Source: Deferribacteraceae bacterium V6Fe1 (lineage in GTDB: Bacteria; Chrysiogenota; Deferribacteres; Deferribacterales; Deferrivibrionaceae). Taken from it: 64,000 bases of DNA. Below, in pieces: positions 43,540-52,445 of this stretch. A model generated the notes under the pieces. That model was not told where the DNA came from. It was given only the letters and a program-made list of their open reading frames with translations, and ran no database searches. The stretch covers positions 818,001 to 882,000 of the forward strand of contig CP063375.1 of NCBI GenBank assembly GCA_022813675.1, read 5' to 3'. How positions within the stretch are numbered: the stretch's first letter is position 1; every line of letters begins with the position of its first letter. Made by a program: the position numbers and the translations under genes.

Positions 43540-45480
43540 ATGACAGGTGCTCAAAAATATAAAGTCTTATTGGTAGGAAACCCCAATGTAGGTAAAAGTC
43601 TGCTATTTTATCATATTACAGGCAAATATGCATCCGTATCAAACTACCCCGGGACTACAGTTTCTATCACAAAAGGGACTACAAAGATTGGCAGTCACCA
43701 CGAGCTTGAAATAATAGATACTCCCGGTTTTTATAATATGGTTACAATCACGGAAGAGGAAAATGTAACCAAAAAGATTATTTTGGAAGAGAAGCCTGAT
43801 GTGATACTTCATGTCATTGATGCAAAAAATATAGAAAGGATGCTTCCTCTTACCTTGCAGTTGTTGGAAGCAAATCTGCCTGTTATCCTTGTGCTTAACA
43901 TGTATGATGAGCTTAAAATGCGAGGGCTTGCCATCGAACTTTCCCACCTTGAGCACGATCTTGGTATCCCCGTTGTGTGTACAATTGCCACAAAACGATA
44001 TGGGCTGGATAATCTTATTTCAAGGATAATAAGTGTTGCTGAAAAAAGGTATAAATATCAGCCTATTACCGTGGAGTATTCTGAGAAGATAGAAAAGGCT
44101 ATTAGTGAAGTTGCCGACCTCATCAAAGGGGAATATCCGATTAGCAAAAGGAGCGTAGCAACACTTTTGCTGCAAAATGATAATGAGGCATATAATTTAC
44201 TTAAAAATAACGAAGATATAGATCAGCTTAAAAGTAAGGTAAGTGAGTTTTATGACAAAGATATAAGTCTGCATATAGCATATGATAGACACAAAATGGC
44301 TGCGGAAATTATAAAAGAGCATATTTTAGAGGATAAGAGTGTTAAAACATCCAAAGTAAAAGAGTTATTGGATAAGCTGACACTGCACCCAATATTCGGT
44401 TTTTTTGCGGTGTTTGTTATTTTATATTTCGGTTTTTACAAATTTGTGGGCGGTTTCGGAGCGGGCACTTTGGTTGATTTAATTGAAGTAAAAGTGTTTG
44501 AAGAATTTATCAACCCTTATGTAAATGCCTTTTTTACAAAAATACTTGGCGACAGCATATTTTTTAACCTTTTTGCAGGAGATTACGGGATAATCACCCT
44601 TGGTGTAAGATACGCTTTTGCGATTGTCTTGCCAGTAGTGTCCACTTTCTTTCTAATGTTTTCGATAATTGAGGACTCGGGGTTTTTGGTGAGAATCTCA
44701 ATGCTTCTTGATAAAATATTAAAGAAAATCGGTTTGAGCGGAAGGTCAGTTATCCCTCTTATTTTGGGGCTTGGATGCGGGACGATGGCGACCGTCGTCA
44801 CAAGGACTCTTGAGACAAAAAGGGAAAGGTTTTTGGTGACATTTCTCCTTGCTCTTACTATCCCCTGCTCTGCTCAGCTTGGTGTAATTTTGGGACTCTT
44901 GGGGGGTAGTTTTTCGATGCTCATGACATGGTTTGTGTCGATTTTGGTTATTTTTCTGATTTCCGGTTATGTGCTTAATAAATATACCAAAGGGGAAGGT
45001 GCCACATTTTTTATGGAGGTGCCGCCGATTAGAATGCCAAAATTTGGCAATGTAATGGTAAAAACCTTTTCGAGACTAAAATGGTATGCTTTTGAGATTA
45101 TCCCTATATTTATCTATATAAGTGCTCTGATATGGATAGGGAAGATTACAAAGATATTTGACTTTTTGACATATGTTTTGACATTCCCCGCAAAGTGGGC
45201 AGGCTTGCCTGACAAGATGGGGGAAATATTTTTATACGGTTTTTTCAGAAGGGATTTTGGAGCAGCGGGGCTATACGATATTCAGAATTTTATGACAAAC
45301 AAACAGATGGTGGTTGCTGCAGTAGTATTGACCCTTTTTGTCCCCTGTGTTGCACAGTTTGCTGTTATGATTAAAGAAAGGGGTGCCAAGACATCAGTAC
45401 TTATATTTTTGTCCGTAATACCATTTGCTTTTATATTCGGTATTTTATTAAATATGTTACTTACTGCTTGGGGGTATTAA
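43540..45480 (+). CDS. feoB: Ferrous iron transporter FeoB
   Basis: A 646-residue Fe2+ transporter. The N-terminal G domain has G1 GNPNVGKS (residues 13-20), the Thr-containing G2 NYPGTTVS, G3 DTPGFYN and G4 NMYDE. A helical linker domain follows. The membrane part has the Gate motifs, including SGRSVIPLILGLGCGTMA and IPCSAQLGVILGLLGGS in the first and FRRDFGAAG plus VPCVAQFAVMIKERG in the second. I choose ATG 43540 (MTGAQKYK), 5 bases after GATAGGAGG; earlier in-frame codons lie in the leader. feoA overlaps its stop (TAATG). Iron or manganese control is suggested by the operator upstream. Confidence 0.96.
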   Translation: MTGAQKYKVLLVGNPNVGKSLLFYHITGKYASVSNYPGTTVSITKGTTKIGSHHELEIIDTPGFYNMVTITEEENVTKKIILEEKPDVILHVIDAKNIERMLPLTLQLLEANLPVILVLNMYDELKMRGLAIELSHLEHDLGIPVVCTIATKRYGLDNLISRIISVAEKRYKYQPITVEYSEKIEKAISEVADLIKGEYPISKRSVATLLLQNDNEAYNLLKNNEDIDQLKSKVSEFYDKDISLHIAYDRHKMAAEIIKEHILEDKSVKTSKVKELLDKLTLHPIFGFFAVFVILYFGFYKFVGGFGAGTLVDLIEVKVFEEFINPYVNAFFTKILGDSIFFNLFAGDYGIITLGVRYAFAIVLPVVSTFFLMFSIIEDSGFLVRISMLLDKILKKIGLSGRSVIPLILGLGCGTMATVVTRTLETKRERFLVTFLLALTIPCSAQLGVILGLLGGSFSMLMTWFVSILVIFLISGYVLNKYTKGEGATFFMEVPPIRMPKFGNVMVKTFSRLKWYAFEIIPIFIYISALIWIGKITKIFDFLTYVLTFPAKWAGLPDKMGEIFLYGFFRRDFGAAGLYDIQNFMTNKQMVVAAVVLTLFVPCVAQFAVMIKERGAKTSVLIFLSVIPFAFIFGILLNMLLTAWGY

Positions 45481-45704
45481 TGAATTTGAATGATGCCAGG
45501 GTTAAAGAAACTTATATTGTTGAAAACATTGATTCTTCTGATGTGGAATCGATGAAAAAACTTCTGTCTATGGGGATTTTGCCGGGGACGGAATTGAAAG
45601 TATTACAAAAAAATCCTACAATAATATTTGAAGTGTATCATAGCAGATTTGCAATTGATAACAAATTAGGAGAAAAAATTTATGTCAAAAAAAATAACGC
45701 ATAG
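45480..45704 (+). CDS. feoA: FeoA-domain protein
   Basis: A 74-residue FeoA/SH3-like protein (MKKLLSMGILPGTELKVLQKN; PTIIFEVYHSRFAIDNKLGEKIYVK). FeoA is a small cytoplasmic partner needed for full FeoB activity. ATG 45480 overlaps the feoB stop as TAATG. The order feoB-feoA is the reverse of the usual feoA-feoB. The frame upstream of 45480 is in the feoB end and is not likely used. Confidence 0.92.
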   Translation: MNLNDARVKETYIVENIDSSDVESMKKLLSMGILPGTELKVLQKNPTIIFEVYHSRFAIDNKLGEKIYVKKNNA

Positions 45705-46101
45705 AGGCAAAGTCGTTAAGAAGATTGATGAAAATAAATACGTAGTGGAAGTGATGCCTATGTCTGCTTGCTCATCATGCTCTATGGGGGGGAGCTGCCA
45801 TGGTGGAGAAACTTCTCAAAAGAGTTTTACCATAACATCTGACCAGAATATAGATATAAGCAGTGAAGTAATAATTTCATTATCTAAAAAGAGCCTTCTT
45901 TTTTCTGTTTTGACGGCATATATCATCCCTATTATTTTAATGCTTATAATAGCTGTGACAGTTGATAAAGTATTTTCAAAAGATATTGTTACTGCAGTCG
46001 TCTCCCTTGTTGTGCTCGGGATATATTTTGTAATATTAAGGGTTTATCTTAAAAGCTCCGGGCAGCTTAATATCTCGATTGAAAAAATAGAGAAATCTTA
46101 G
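45682..46101 (+). CDS. rseC: RseC/MucC family (SoxR-reducing system) membrane protein
   Basis: A 139-residue RseC-family protein. The cytoplasmic N-terminus has the clustered cysteines CSSCSMGGSCHGG (about residues 31-43), which may bind an Fe-S centre. Two membrane helices follow (about 75-95 and 102-122). RseC homologues take part in the Rsx/Rnf SoxR-reducing system or modulate sigma-E signalling. The gene overlaps the end of feoA by 23 bases, so it is translated with the iron operon, a plausible link to redox and iron status (inference). Confidence 0.85.
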   Translation: MSKKITHRGKVVKKIDENKYVVEVMPMSACSSCSMGGSCHGGETSQKSFTITSDQNIDISSEVIISLSKKSLLFSVLTAYIIPIILMLIIAVTVDKVFSKDIVTAVVSLVVLGIYFVILRVYLKSSGQLNISIEKIEKS

Positions 46102-46113
46102 GCGGCAAATAAA

Positions 46114-47736
46114 ATGAAAATTTCGGGAAATATTGTAGATGTTATAAAGGAGGAGATTTACCCCGGGTATATTGTGGTTGAAAATGGCAGAATACAGGAT
46201 ATTGTCAGGGAAAATCTAAAGTCGGACAAATTCATATTACCGGGATTTATTGATTCTCATATTCATATAGAAAGTTCAATGCTTCTTCCATACGAATTCG
46301 CAAGAATAGCCTCGACTCATGGGACTGTTGCCTGTGTGGCTGACCCACACGAGATTGCAAATGTATTAGGTAGAAAAGGTGTAGAATTTATGCACCAAAA
46401 TGCACAAGGGTCTGCTATAAAAGTATATTTTGGTGTGCCATCCTGCGTCCCTGCTACAAATTTTGAAACGGCAGGGGGCAAAATTGATATTGAAGATATA
46501 AAATATCTTTTTGAAAAATACGATTTAAAATTTTTAGGGGAGATGATGAACGTCACCGGCGTAATTTATAATGATGAAAATGTGGCTGAAAAGATTGAAA
46601 TTGCAAAAAAAATGAACAAAAAAATCGACGGTCATGCTCCAAAATTAAGAGGAGCAGATTTAAAAAAATATATTGAAGCAGGGATAGGTGCTGACCATGA
46701 GTCTGTAAGTATTGAGGAAGCTGAAGAAAAAATAAATCTTGGGATGAAAATTCAGATAAGGCAAGGCTCTGCTGCAAAAGATTATGATGCACTTTTTCCT
46801 TTGATTGAAAAATATCCTAATAGCTGTATGTTTTGCTCTGATGACTTGCATCCTGATAACCTTGTGGATGGGCATATAAACCTTCTCGTGAAAAAGTCCG
46901 TGGAGCTTGGTGTTGATATTTTTAAGGTACTAAAGGCTGCAACACTTAATCCCGTCAAACATTACGGACTTGACGTGGGGCTTTTACAGGTAGGGGACAG
47001 TGCAGATTTTATTGTGGTTTCCGATTTGAAAAATTTTGAAGTACTAAGAACATACATAAATGGTGAAATTGTTGCCAGAAACGGTAGACCGGAGTACCCA
47101 TATAAGTCATTTGAAAAGGTTAATAATTTTAAGAAATATAAATTAAGCCAGGAAGATTTTCAAATTAAAAGCGAAAAAGATATGGAAGTAAATGTTATCA
47201 CTGTGCATGACAACAGTCTGATTACAGGCAGAGAAAGATTTAAGATAAATTCTATTGCAGGTGAGCTTGTCGCCGATACAAGTAGAGATATTTTAAAGAT
47301 TGCGGTAGTAAATCGCTATGAAAAATCAAAACCTGCGGTAGGTTTTATTAAAAACTTCGGGCTAAAATCAGGGGCAATTGCTTCAAGCGTGGCACACGAT
47401 TCACACAATATTGTTGCGGTATGTTGTGACAATGACAGCCTTTGTCGTGTTGTAAATCTTATAATGGAAAATGAGGGTGGAATAAGTGCAAGTGACGGGG
47501 TGACAGATGAGATTTTACCTTTATCATTTGCCGGTATTATGAGTGGTGATGATGGCTACAATGTAGCAAAAATGTATAAAAAGCTTGATGTTATGGCAAA
47601 AAATATGGGGAGCAAGTTGACTTCACCATTTATGACACTTTCATTTATGGCACTTTTAGTTATCCCTGACCTTAAAATGAGTGATAAAGGCTTGTTTGAT
47701 TCACAAAATTTCAGATTTATAGGCCTTGAAGAATAA
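46114..47736 (+). CDS. ade: Adenine deaminase
   Basis: A 540-residue amidohydrolase that converts adenine to hypoxanthine plus ammonia in purine salvage. Metal-binding and family motifs include LPGFIDSHIHIESSMLLP, VADPHEIANVLGRKG, GHAPKLRGADLKKYI with ADHESVSIEEA, and CSDDLHPDNLVDGHIN. The C-terminal domain ends with the family's HDSHNIVAVCCDNDSL and SDGVTDEILPLSFAGIMS. The length is normal for adenine deaminase of the Bacillus AdeC type. It follows rseC by 12 bases and may be the last gene of the iron operon, though it also has its own ribosome-binding region (GGCGG). After it lies a 370-base non-coding stretch. Confidence 0.93.
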   Translation: MKISGNIVDVIKEEIYPGYIVVENGRIQDIVRENLKSDKFILPGFIDSHIHIESSMLLPYEFARIASTHGTVACVADPHEIANVLGRKGVEFMHQNAQGSAIKVYFGVPSCVPATNFETAGGKIDIEDIKYLFEKYDLKFLGEMMNVTGVIYNDENVAEKIEIAKKMNKKIDGHAPKLRGADLKKYIEAGIGADHESVSIEEAEEKINLGMKIQIRQGSAAKDYDALFPLIEKYPNSCMFCSDDLHPDNLVDGHINLLVKKSVELGVDIFKVLKAATLNPVKHYGLDVGLLQVGDSADFIVVSDLKNFEVLRTYINGEIVARNGRPEYPYKSFEKVNNFKKYKLSQEDFQIKSEKDMEVNVITVHDNSLITGRERFKINSIAGELVADTSRDILKIAVVNRYEKSKPAVGFIKNFGLKSGAIASSVAHDSHNIVAVCCDNDSLCRVVNLIMENEGGISASDGVTDEILPLSFAGIMSGDDGYNVAKMYKKLDVMAKNMGSKLTSPFMTLSFMALLVIPDLKMSDKGLFDSQNFRFIGLEE

Positions 47737-47768
47737 ATTTATTTTTTAAAAGAGGTCTAATCTCTGAC

Positions 47769-47968
47769 ATCACCCCATTTTTTATATAATTGACATTTAG
47801 TTACAATAATAATGCTTCCAAGATGTTGCATATTATTTTCATCCAAAAAAGCAACAATAACAACAAAATGGAGGCAATGTACGGTAGGTAACTTGCTAAG
47901 AATGCGAAGGAAATATGAAAAGAAAGAAGAGTGTACTCATGGCATAAGAGTGCAAAAAATGGGGTGAT
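47769..47968. mobile_element. 200-bp MITE-like element A
   Basis: Bounded by perfect 15-bp inverted repeats ATCACCCCATTTTTT (47769-47783) and AAAAAATGGGGTGAT (47954-47968), with no convincing gene inside. A nearly identical copy in the same orientation lies at 48817-49016, on the other side of the Abi gene. No clear short target duplication flanks this copy alone. Confidence 0.85.
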
Positions 47969-47984
47969 AGCAGATTTTAACATG

Positions 47985-48013
47985 TTGCAACTGAATAGTT
48001 TTTTAACTATAAA
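47985..48013 (+). promoter_or_regulatory. Promoter of the structured RNA/Abi unit
   Basis: TTGCAA (47985-47990) and TATAAA (48008-48013) are separated by exactly 17 bp. The start site would be about 48019-48021, at the first base of the structured RNA. Confidence 0.7.
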
Positions 48014-48018
48014 AAGAA

Positions 48019-48080
48019 AAAACCACGGGTTCGTCACCGCTACATTCGTAGCGTGAGAGGATTTGCCCGTGGGCTGCATT
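48019..48080 (+). ncRNA. Compact structured RNA upstream of the Abi gene (abiF-RNA-like)
   Basis: Directly after the promoter is a two-level structure. An outer stem CCACGGG (48023-48029) pairs with CCCGTGG (48066-48072). An inner hairpin CGCTAC (48038-48043) pairs with GTAGCG (48048-48053) around ATTC, with unpaired GAGAGGATTTG on the 3' side. Its place immediately before an Abi_2 gene matches the known association of abiF RNAs with AbiF/AbiD-type proteins. I infer the relation from position and form only; a covariance-model search is needed. Confidence 0.6.
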
Positions 48081-48106
48081 ACTAAGTATAAGAAAAATGA
48101 GGTAAA

Positions 48107-48805
48107 ATGCAAGCTAATTTTTCGACATCTATCAGAACATATTTATCAAACGATAGATTAACACCATACGAGAAAATATTAAAAACAAAAGATGATAAAA
48201 TAATCTTATCCCATTATATATGGAATATAAAGTTGTCAGAATGCTTTTATCCTTTGTTACAAATTCTGGAAATTTCTTTAAGAAACAGTATTAATAATGC
48301 AATTATTGATTATTTTGGATTTGATGATTGGTATGAAGATAAATACGGCATGTTAGAAAAAAATGAATTAGTACTTGTATCAAAAGCTAAAGATGAAATA
48401 ACAAAAAGGACTGAAGATTTGACAAAAGGTAAAATTATTGCGGAACTTAACTTTGGCTTTTGGACAAGTTTATTTAACAAGAGATATGATGTTAAACTAT
48501 GGCATAAAATCATCAAAAAAGTTTTTCCTGATTTGCTGAGAAAAAATAGAAACCGCAAATACCTTTCTCGGAAACTCAATGAAATAAGGAAATTAAGAAA
48601 TAGAATATTTCACCATGAACCCATATGGAATAATGTTGGATTAAAGGAGATTCATGATGATATCGTAGAAGTAATTGGAGGCATAGATACTCATATAAAA
48701 AAGATGGTGATACTTTTAGATAATTTTGATCATATTTATGATAAACAATTTCAAATAAAACAGATAGAAAGCCAGATAGGTGATTTGTTTATTAAGGAGG
48801 CTTGA
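48107..48805 (+). CDS. Abi_2/AbiF-like abortive-infection protein with HEPN-type RNase motif
   Basis: A 232-residue Abi family protein. The N-terminal region (SLRNSINNAIIDYFG) and the C-terminal segment KLNEIRKLRNRIFHHEPIW are typical of Abi_2. RNRIFHHE contains an R-x4-H motif of HEPN ribonucleases, the probable active site. Such proteins halt cell growth on phage infection. A structured RNA with its own promoter lies 27-88 bases upstream, an arrangement reminiscent of RNA-controlled toxins. The ATG has a GAGG ribosome-binding site. The unit is bounded by two 200-bp MITE-like repeats, suggesting that it moved as a cassette. Confidence 0.85.
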   Translation: MQANFSTSIRTYLSNDRLTPYEKILKTKDDKIILSHYIWNIKLSECFYPLLQILEISLRNSINNAIIDYFGFDDWYEDKYGMLEKNELVLVSKAKDEITKRTEDLTKGKIIAELNFGFWTSLFNKRYDVKLWHKIIKKVFPDLLRKNRNRKYLSRKLNEIRKLRNRIFHHEPIWNNVGLKEIHDDIVEVIGGIDTHIKKMVILLDNFDHIYDKQFQIKQIESQIGDLFIKEA

Positions 48806-48816
48806 ATTCTTTTGGT

Positions 48817-49016
48817 ATCACCCCATTTTTTTTATATAGTTGACATTTAGTCACAATAATAATGCTTCCAAGATGTTGCATATTATTTTCATCCAAAAAA
48901 GCAACAATAACAACAAAATGGAGGCAATGTACGATAGGTAACTTGCTAAGAATGCGAAGGAAATATGAAAAAAGTAAAGTGTACTCATGGCATAAGAGTG
49001 TAAAAAATGGGGTGGC
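48817..49016. mobile_element. 200-bp MITE-like element B
   Basis: Near-identical direct copy of element A, with a handful of substitutions and a two-base longer T run at the left end. The left terminus is ATCACCCCATTTTTT (48817); the right terminus AAAAAATGGGGTGGC has lost the last two bases of the inverted repeat. It starts 11 bases after the Abi stop. Confidence 0.82.
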
Positions 49017-49068
49017 TGCAGGCCTAATTTCTGATGACATTTATTAAAAATTATATTATTAAGTCTTT

Positions 49069-49812
49069 ATGAAAGAAATATTACTATTTTTAGTTGGCAT
49101 TTTGACCGGATTTGTTAATGTGATTGCCGGCGGCGGCTCATTTTTAACGATACCTCTTCTTATTTTTATGGGGCTCCCCCCTACTGTGGCAAATGGGACA
49201 AACAGATTAGGTATTTTTCTCCAAAGTCTTTTTGCTGTAAGAAAATTTCATCAATATGGTGTTTTCCCCGTAAAATTTGCGATTTTTGCGGCTATCCCTG
49301 CTACTTTGGGGAGCTTACTTGGGGCATATTGGGCTACTATTATCAGTGAAAATTCATTTAAAAAATATCTTGCAATCTTGATGATAGTTATCACTCTAAT
49401 AACATTGTATAATCCTCTTAATAAATTAAAGACTAAGCAGGATGAAGATTTTTCTTTAAGAAGAAAAATTGTAATCTTTATTGTGTTTTTTCTTATTGGA
49501 ATTTATGGAGGTTTTATACAGGCAGGTGTTGGTTTCTTGATTTTGGCAGGTATGATGCTGACAGGGTATGACCTTGTGGCAGGTAATGCTGTTAAGACGT
49601 TTGTAATACTTATTTTTACACTATTTGCACTTGTAATATTTATAATGAATGCAAAAGTAAATTTTACCTTGGGGCTTATCCTCGGTGCTGGAAGCATAAT
49701 AGGTGCTAATTTAGGTACAACAGTAAGTGTAAAAAAAGGGAATAAATTTATTCAATATTTTGTCACGGTTTGCATCATCATCTTTGCGATAAAACTTCTC
49801 TTCTATAAATAA
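49069..49812 (+). CDS. TauE/SafE family sulfite/anion permease-like protein
   Basis: A 247-residue membrane protein of the TauE/SafE (DUF81) family. The duplicated family motif is visible: LTGFVNVIAGGGSFLTIPLLIFMGLPPTVANGTNR in the first half and GIYGGFIQAGVGFLILAGMMLTG with GNAVKT in the second. There are about eight transmembrane helices. Members export sulfite, sulfoacetate or other small sulfur compounds, but many are uncharacterised, so the substrate is open. It stands alone between the MITE-bounded cassette and the copper genes. Confidence 0.9.
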   Translation: MKEILLFLVGILTGFVNVIAGGGSFLTIPLLIFMGLPPTVANGTNRLGIFLQSLFAVRKFHQYGVFPVKFAIFAAIPATLGSLLGAYWATIISENSFKKYLAILMIVITLITLYNPLNKLKTKQDEDFSLRRKIVIFIVFFLIGIYGGFIQAGVGFLILAGMMLTGYDLVAGNAVKTFVILIFTLFALVIFIMNAKVNFTLGLILGAGSIIGANLGTTVSVKKGNKFIQYFVTVCIIIFAIKLLFYK

Positions 49813-49816
49813 ATAA

Positions 49817-49991
49817 CTGTTAAGTACTAAGTAGTAAGTAATTCGTAAACCGTGAGTCGTTATTCATAAATCGTGATTTGAATTTCATTATTCGGCTTTC
49901 GGTTTACGTTTTGTAACGTTTACACGTTTTAACCTTGAACCTTGAACATAGAACATAGAACGTTGAACGTAGAACTTTTGACCTTGAACTT
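49817..49991. repeat. 7-nt-periodic intergenic repeat mosaic (copy 5, longest)
   Basis: Starts with GTTAAGTACTAAGTAGTAAG, passes through GTGAGTCGTTATTCATAAAT-type units, and ends in a run of GAACCTT/GAACATA/GAACGTT/GAACGTA units every 7 bases. It stops a few bases before the copA promoter. Confidence 0.75.
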
Positions 49992-49997
49992 TCCTTA

Positions 49998-50041
49998 TTG
50001 ATTTATTTTCAAGTTTGTCTATATATACCCCCATAGGGTAT
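49998..50041 (+). promoter_or_regulatory. copA promoter with CsoR-type operator
   Basis: TTGATT (49998-50003) and TATATA (50020-50025) are 16 bp apart. Overlapping the -10 and start site is the perfect inverted repeat ATACCC-CCATA-GGGTAT (50025-50041), matching the CsoR copper-repressor operator pattern. No csoR gene is in the window. Confidence 0.75.
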
Positions 50042-50057
50042 GCAAAGTGAGGCGAAT

Positions 50058-52403
50058 ATGAAAAGTTTTAACTTATCTGTAAAAGGTATGACTTGTGCAG
50101 CTTGTGCAAGAAGAATTGAAGTGATGCTTAAAAAGCTGCAAAATATCCAGAATCCAAACGTAAATTTGTCAACGGAAAAGGTTTCTTTTGAAGCTGAAGA
50201 TTCTGTTAATTTAAATGATATTGTTAATAAAATCGAGAGTTTGGGGTATGAGGTAGAGAAGGAAAAGATCGAGTTTGATATAAAGGGGATGACATGCGCA
50301 GCCTGTTCAAGCAGAATAGAGAAGCAGGTTGCAAAAATGCCTGGGGTTTTAAGCTCTGTGGTAAATCTTACCATGGGTAAAGGGACTTTTTATGTAGCAA
50401 AAGGGTTACTGAATGAAAGTCATCTTGCTGAAAAGATTACAAAGCTTGGTTATGAGCCTATCGCTATAAAGAATAAGATTTTGGAAGAAAGTGACAAGTC
50501 AGTAAAAGAGAAAAAATTTAAGCTCATATTATCTATTACCTTTTCAATACCGTTTCTTTTGTCAATGTTTGATATGATTTTTAATCTGTACTTTATCCCT
50601 GATTTTTTATCTAATAAGTATTTTCAACTTTTCCTCGCGACGATGGTTCAGTTTTATTGCGGTTTTCAATTTTATAAAGGGGCTTATGCTAATCTGAAAC
50701 ATTTCAGTGCAAATATGGATGTTTTGGTAGCTCTTGGCACATCTGCTGCTTACTTTTTTAGCCTATATAATATTTTTTCAGGTGGACATTTGTATTTTGA
50801 AACTTCTGCTATTTTAATCACATTGATATTGTTGGGAAAATATCTTGAAGAAAGGGCAAAAGGGAAGACGAAAGAGGCTATTTCAAAACTGATAGATTTG
50901 ACACCTAAGAAAGCAAAAGTGATTAAAGATGGAGTAGAGAAGGAGATTTTGACTGAAGAGGTGGTTGAGGGGGATATTATAATTGTAAGGCCCGGAGAGA
51001 AATTGCCTGTAGATGGAGTAATTATTGAAGGTGAAACATATATAGATGAATCAATGATTACCGGGGAAAGTATCCCTGTTAAAAAAAGGGTTGGAGAAGA
51101 GGTTATAGGGGCTACCGTCAATAAAAACAATACTTTTAAATATAAAGCGACAAAGGTAGGGCAAGATACCATGCTTGCTCAGATAGTTAAAATTATTGAA
51201 GAAGCCCAAAGTTCAAAAGCTCCTATACAAAGATTTGCCGACGTTATATCAGGATATTTTGTTCCGGCAGTAATAGGGATATCAGTTTTGACATTTGTTT
51301 ATTGGTACTTTTTAGGTAGCAATCATAACTTGAACTTAAGCATAATCAATATGGTGGCGGTACTTGTTATTGCCTGCCCTTGTGCCTTAGGGCTTGCAAC
51401 ACCTACATCCATAATGGTTGGGACAGGTAAGGCAGCAGAAAACGGGATACTTTTTAAGGGTGGGGAATATCTTGAAAAATTGCATAAGGTAACTGCTGTT
51501 GTGTTTGATAAGACGGGGACGATTACGATAGGTAAGCCTGTTGTGACAAATATTTTAGCTGAAGATAAAGATTTTACATTAAAATTAGCGGCATCTGTTG
51601 AAAAATATTCGGAGCATCCCATTGCTGAAGCCATAGTCAATCATTATAAGGGTGAATTTTTAAATGTTTCAAATATTGAGGCAGTCCCGGGCAAAGGGAT
51701 AAAAGGTGAGCTTGACGGACGAATTGTTTTGGTAGGTTCAAAAAAATTTATTGAAGAGCATATTGACATAACTGATGCAAATGAGTCGACTTCAGAGGTT
51801 GGCACAAAAGTTTATGTTGCTTTTGATGGGAAGTATTTGGGAGCAATTACTGTGAAGGATGAGATAAAAGACTCTTCCTTAAAAGGGATTAATATTTTAA
51901 AGGGGAAAGGGTTGAAACTGTATATGTTAACCGGCGATAACAAGGAAGTGGCTGTGGAAATTGCCAAAAGAGCAAATATAGATAATGTTATAGCAGAAGT
52001 GCTACCTGACCAAAAGGCTGATAAAATAAAAGAGCTTCAAAATAATGGGGAAATTGTGGCGATGGTAGGGGATGGTATTAATGATGCCCCGGCGCTTGCG
52101 GTGGCTGATATCGGTATTGCAATTGGCACCGGCACAGACATTGCTATTGAGGCTGCAGATATAACCCTTGTGAAAGGGGACATTATTGGAGTGGCAAAGA
52201 GTATTGAGCTTAGTAGAGCAGTGATAAAAAATATCAAGCAAAATCTTTTTTGGGCGCTTATTTATAATATTATCGGTATACCTATTGCAGCATCCGGATT
52301 TTTAAACCCTATCGTAGCAGGTGCAGCGATGGCTTTTAGCTCTGTTTCTGTGGTAAGTAATGCTCTTAGGCTTAAAAGATGGAAGTTTGAAATTGGCAAT
52401 TAA
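50058..52403 (+). CDS. copA: Copper-exporting P1B-type ATPase
   Basis: A 781-residue Cu+ export ATPase. Two N-terminal heavy-metal domains carry MTCAAC (CxxC at residues 13-16 and about 83-86). The membrane metal site is [12 protein letters not shown], the phosphorylation motif DKTGTITIG, the actuator loop DESMITGES, and the hinge [16 protein letters not shown]; a SEHPIAEAI nucleotide-binding motif is also present. The start at ATG 50058 (MKSFNL) has GAGGCG upstream; the alternative ATG 50040 lies inside the operator. copZ follows after 42 bases. Transcription is probably induced by copper through CsoR. Confidence 0.96.
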   Translation: MKSFNLSVKGMTCAACARRIEVMLKKLQNIQNPNVNLSTEKVSFEAEDSVNLNDIVNKIESLGYEVEKEKIEFDIKGMTCAACSSRIEKQVAKMPGVLSSVVNLTMGKGTFYVAKGLLNESHLAEKITKLGYEPIAIKNKILEESDKSVKEKKFKLILSITFSIPFLLSMFDMIFNLYFIPDFLSNKYFQLFLATMVQFYCGFQFYKGAYANLKHFSANMDVLVALGTSAAYFFSLYNIFSGGHLYFETSAILITLILLGKYLEERAKGKTKEAISKLIDLTPKKAKVIKDGVEKEILTEEVVEGDIIIVRPGEKLPVDGVIIEGETYIDESMITGESIPVKKRVGEEVIGATVNKNNTFKYKATKVGQDTMLAQIVKIIEEAQSSKAPIQRFADVISGYFVPAVIGISVLTFVYWYFLGSNHNLNLSIINMVAVLVIACPCALGLATPTSIMVGTGKAAENGILFKGGEYLEKLHKVTAVVFDKTGTITIGKPVVTNILAEDKDFTLKLAASVEKYSEHPIAEAIVNHYKGEFLNVSNIEAVPGKGIKGELDGRIVLVGSKKFIEEHIDITDANESTSEVGTKVYVAFDGKYLGAITVKDEIKDSSLKGINILKGKGLKLYMLTGDNKEVAVEIAKRANIDNVIAEVLPDQKADKIKELQNNGEIVAMVGDGINDAPALAVADIGIAIGTGTDIAIEAADITLVKGDIIGVAKSIELSRAVIKNIKQNLFWALIYNIIGIPIAASGFLNPIVAGAAMAFSSVSVVSNALRLKRWKFEIGN

Positions 52404-52445
52404 TAATATTTTGATACACAAAAATAAACATGTTGGAGGAAGAAA

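Noticed and set aside
48862-49047. Small protein gene inside MITE element B
   Set aside because: The open frame is short, is not kept in element A (stops present) and coincides with the repeat; it is a chance frame.
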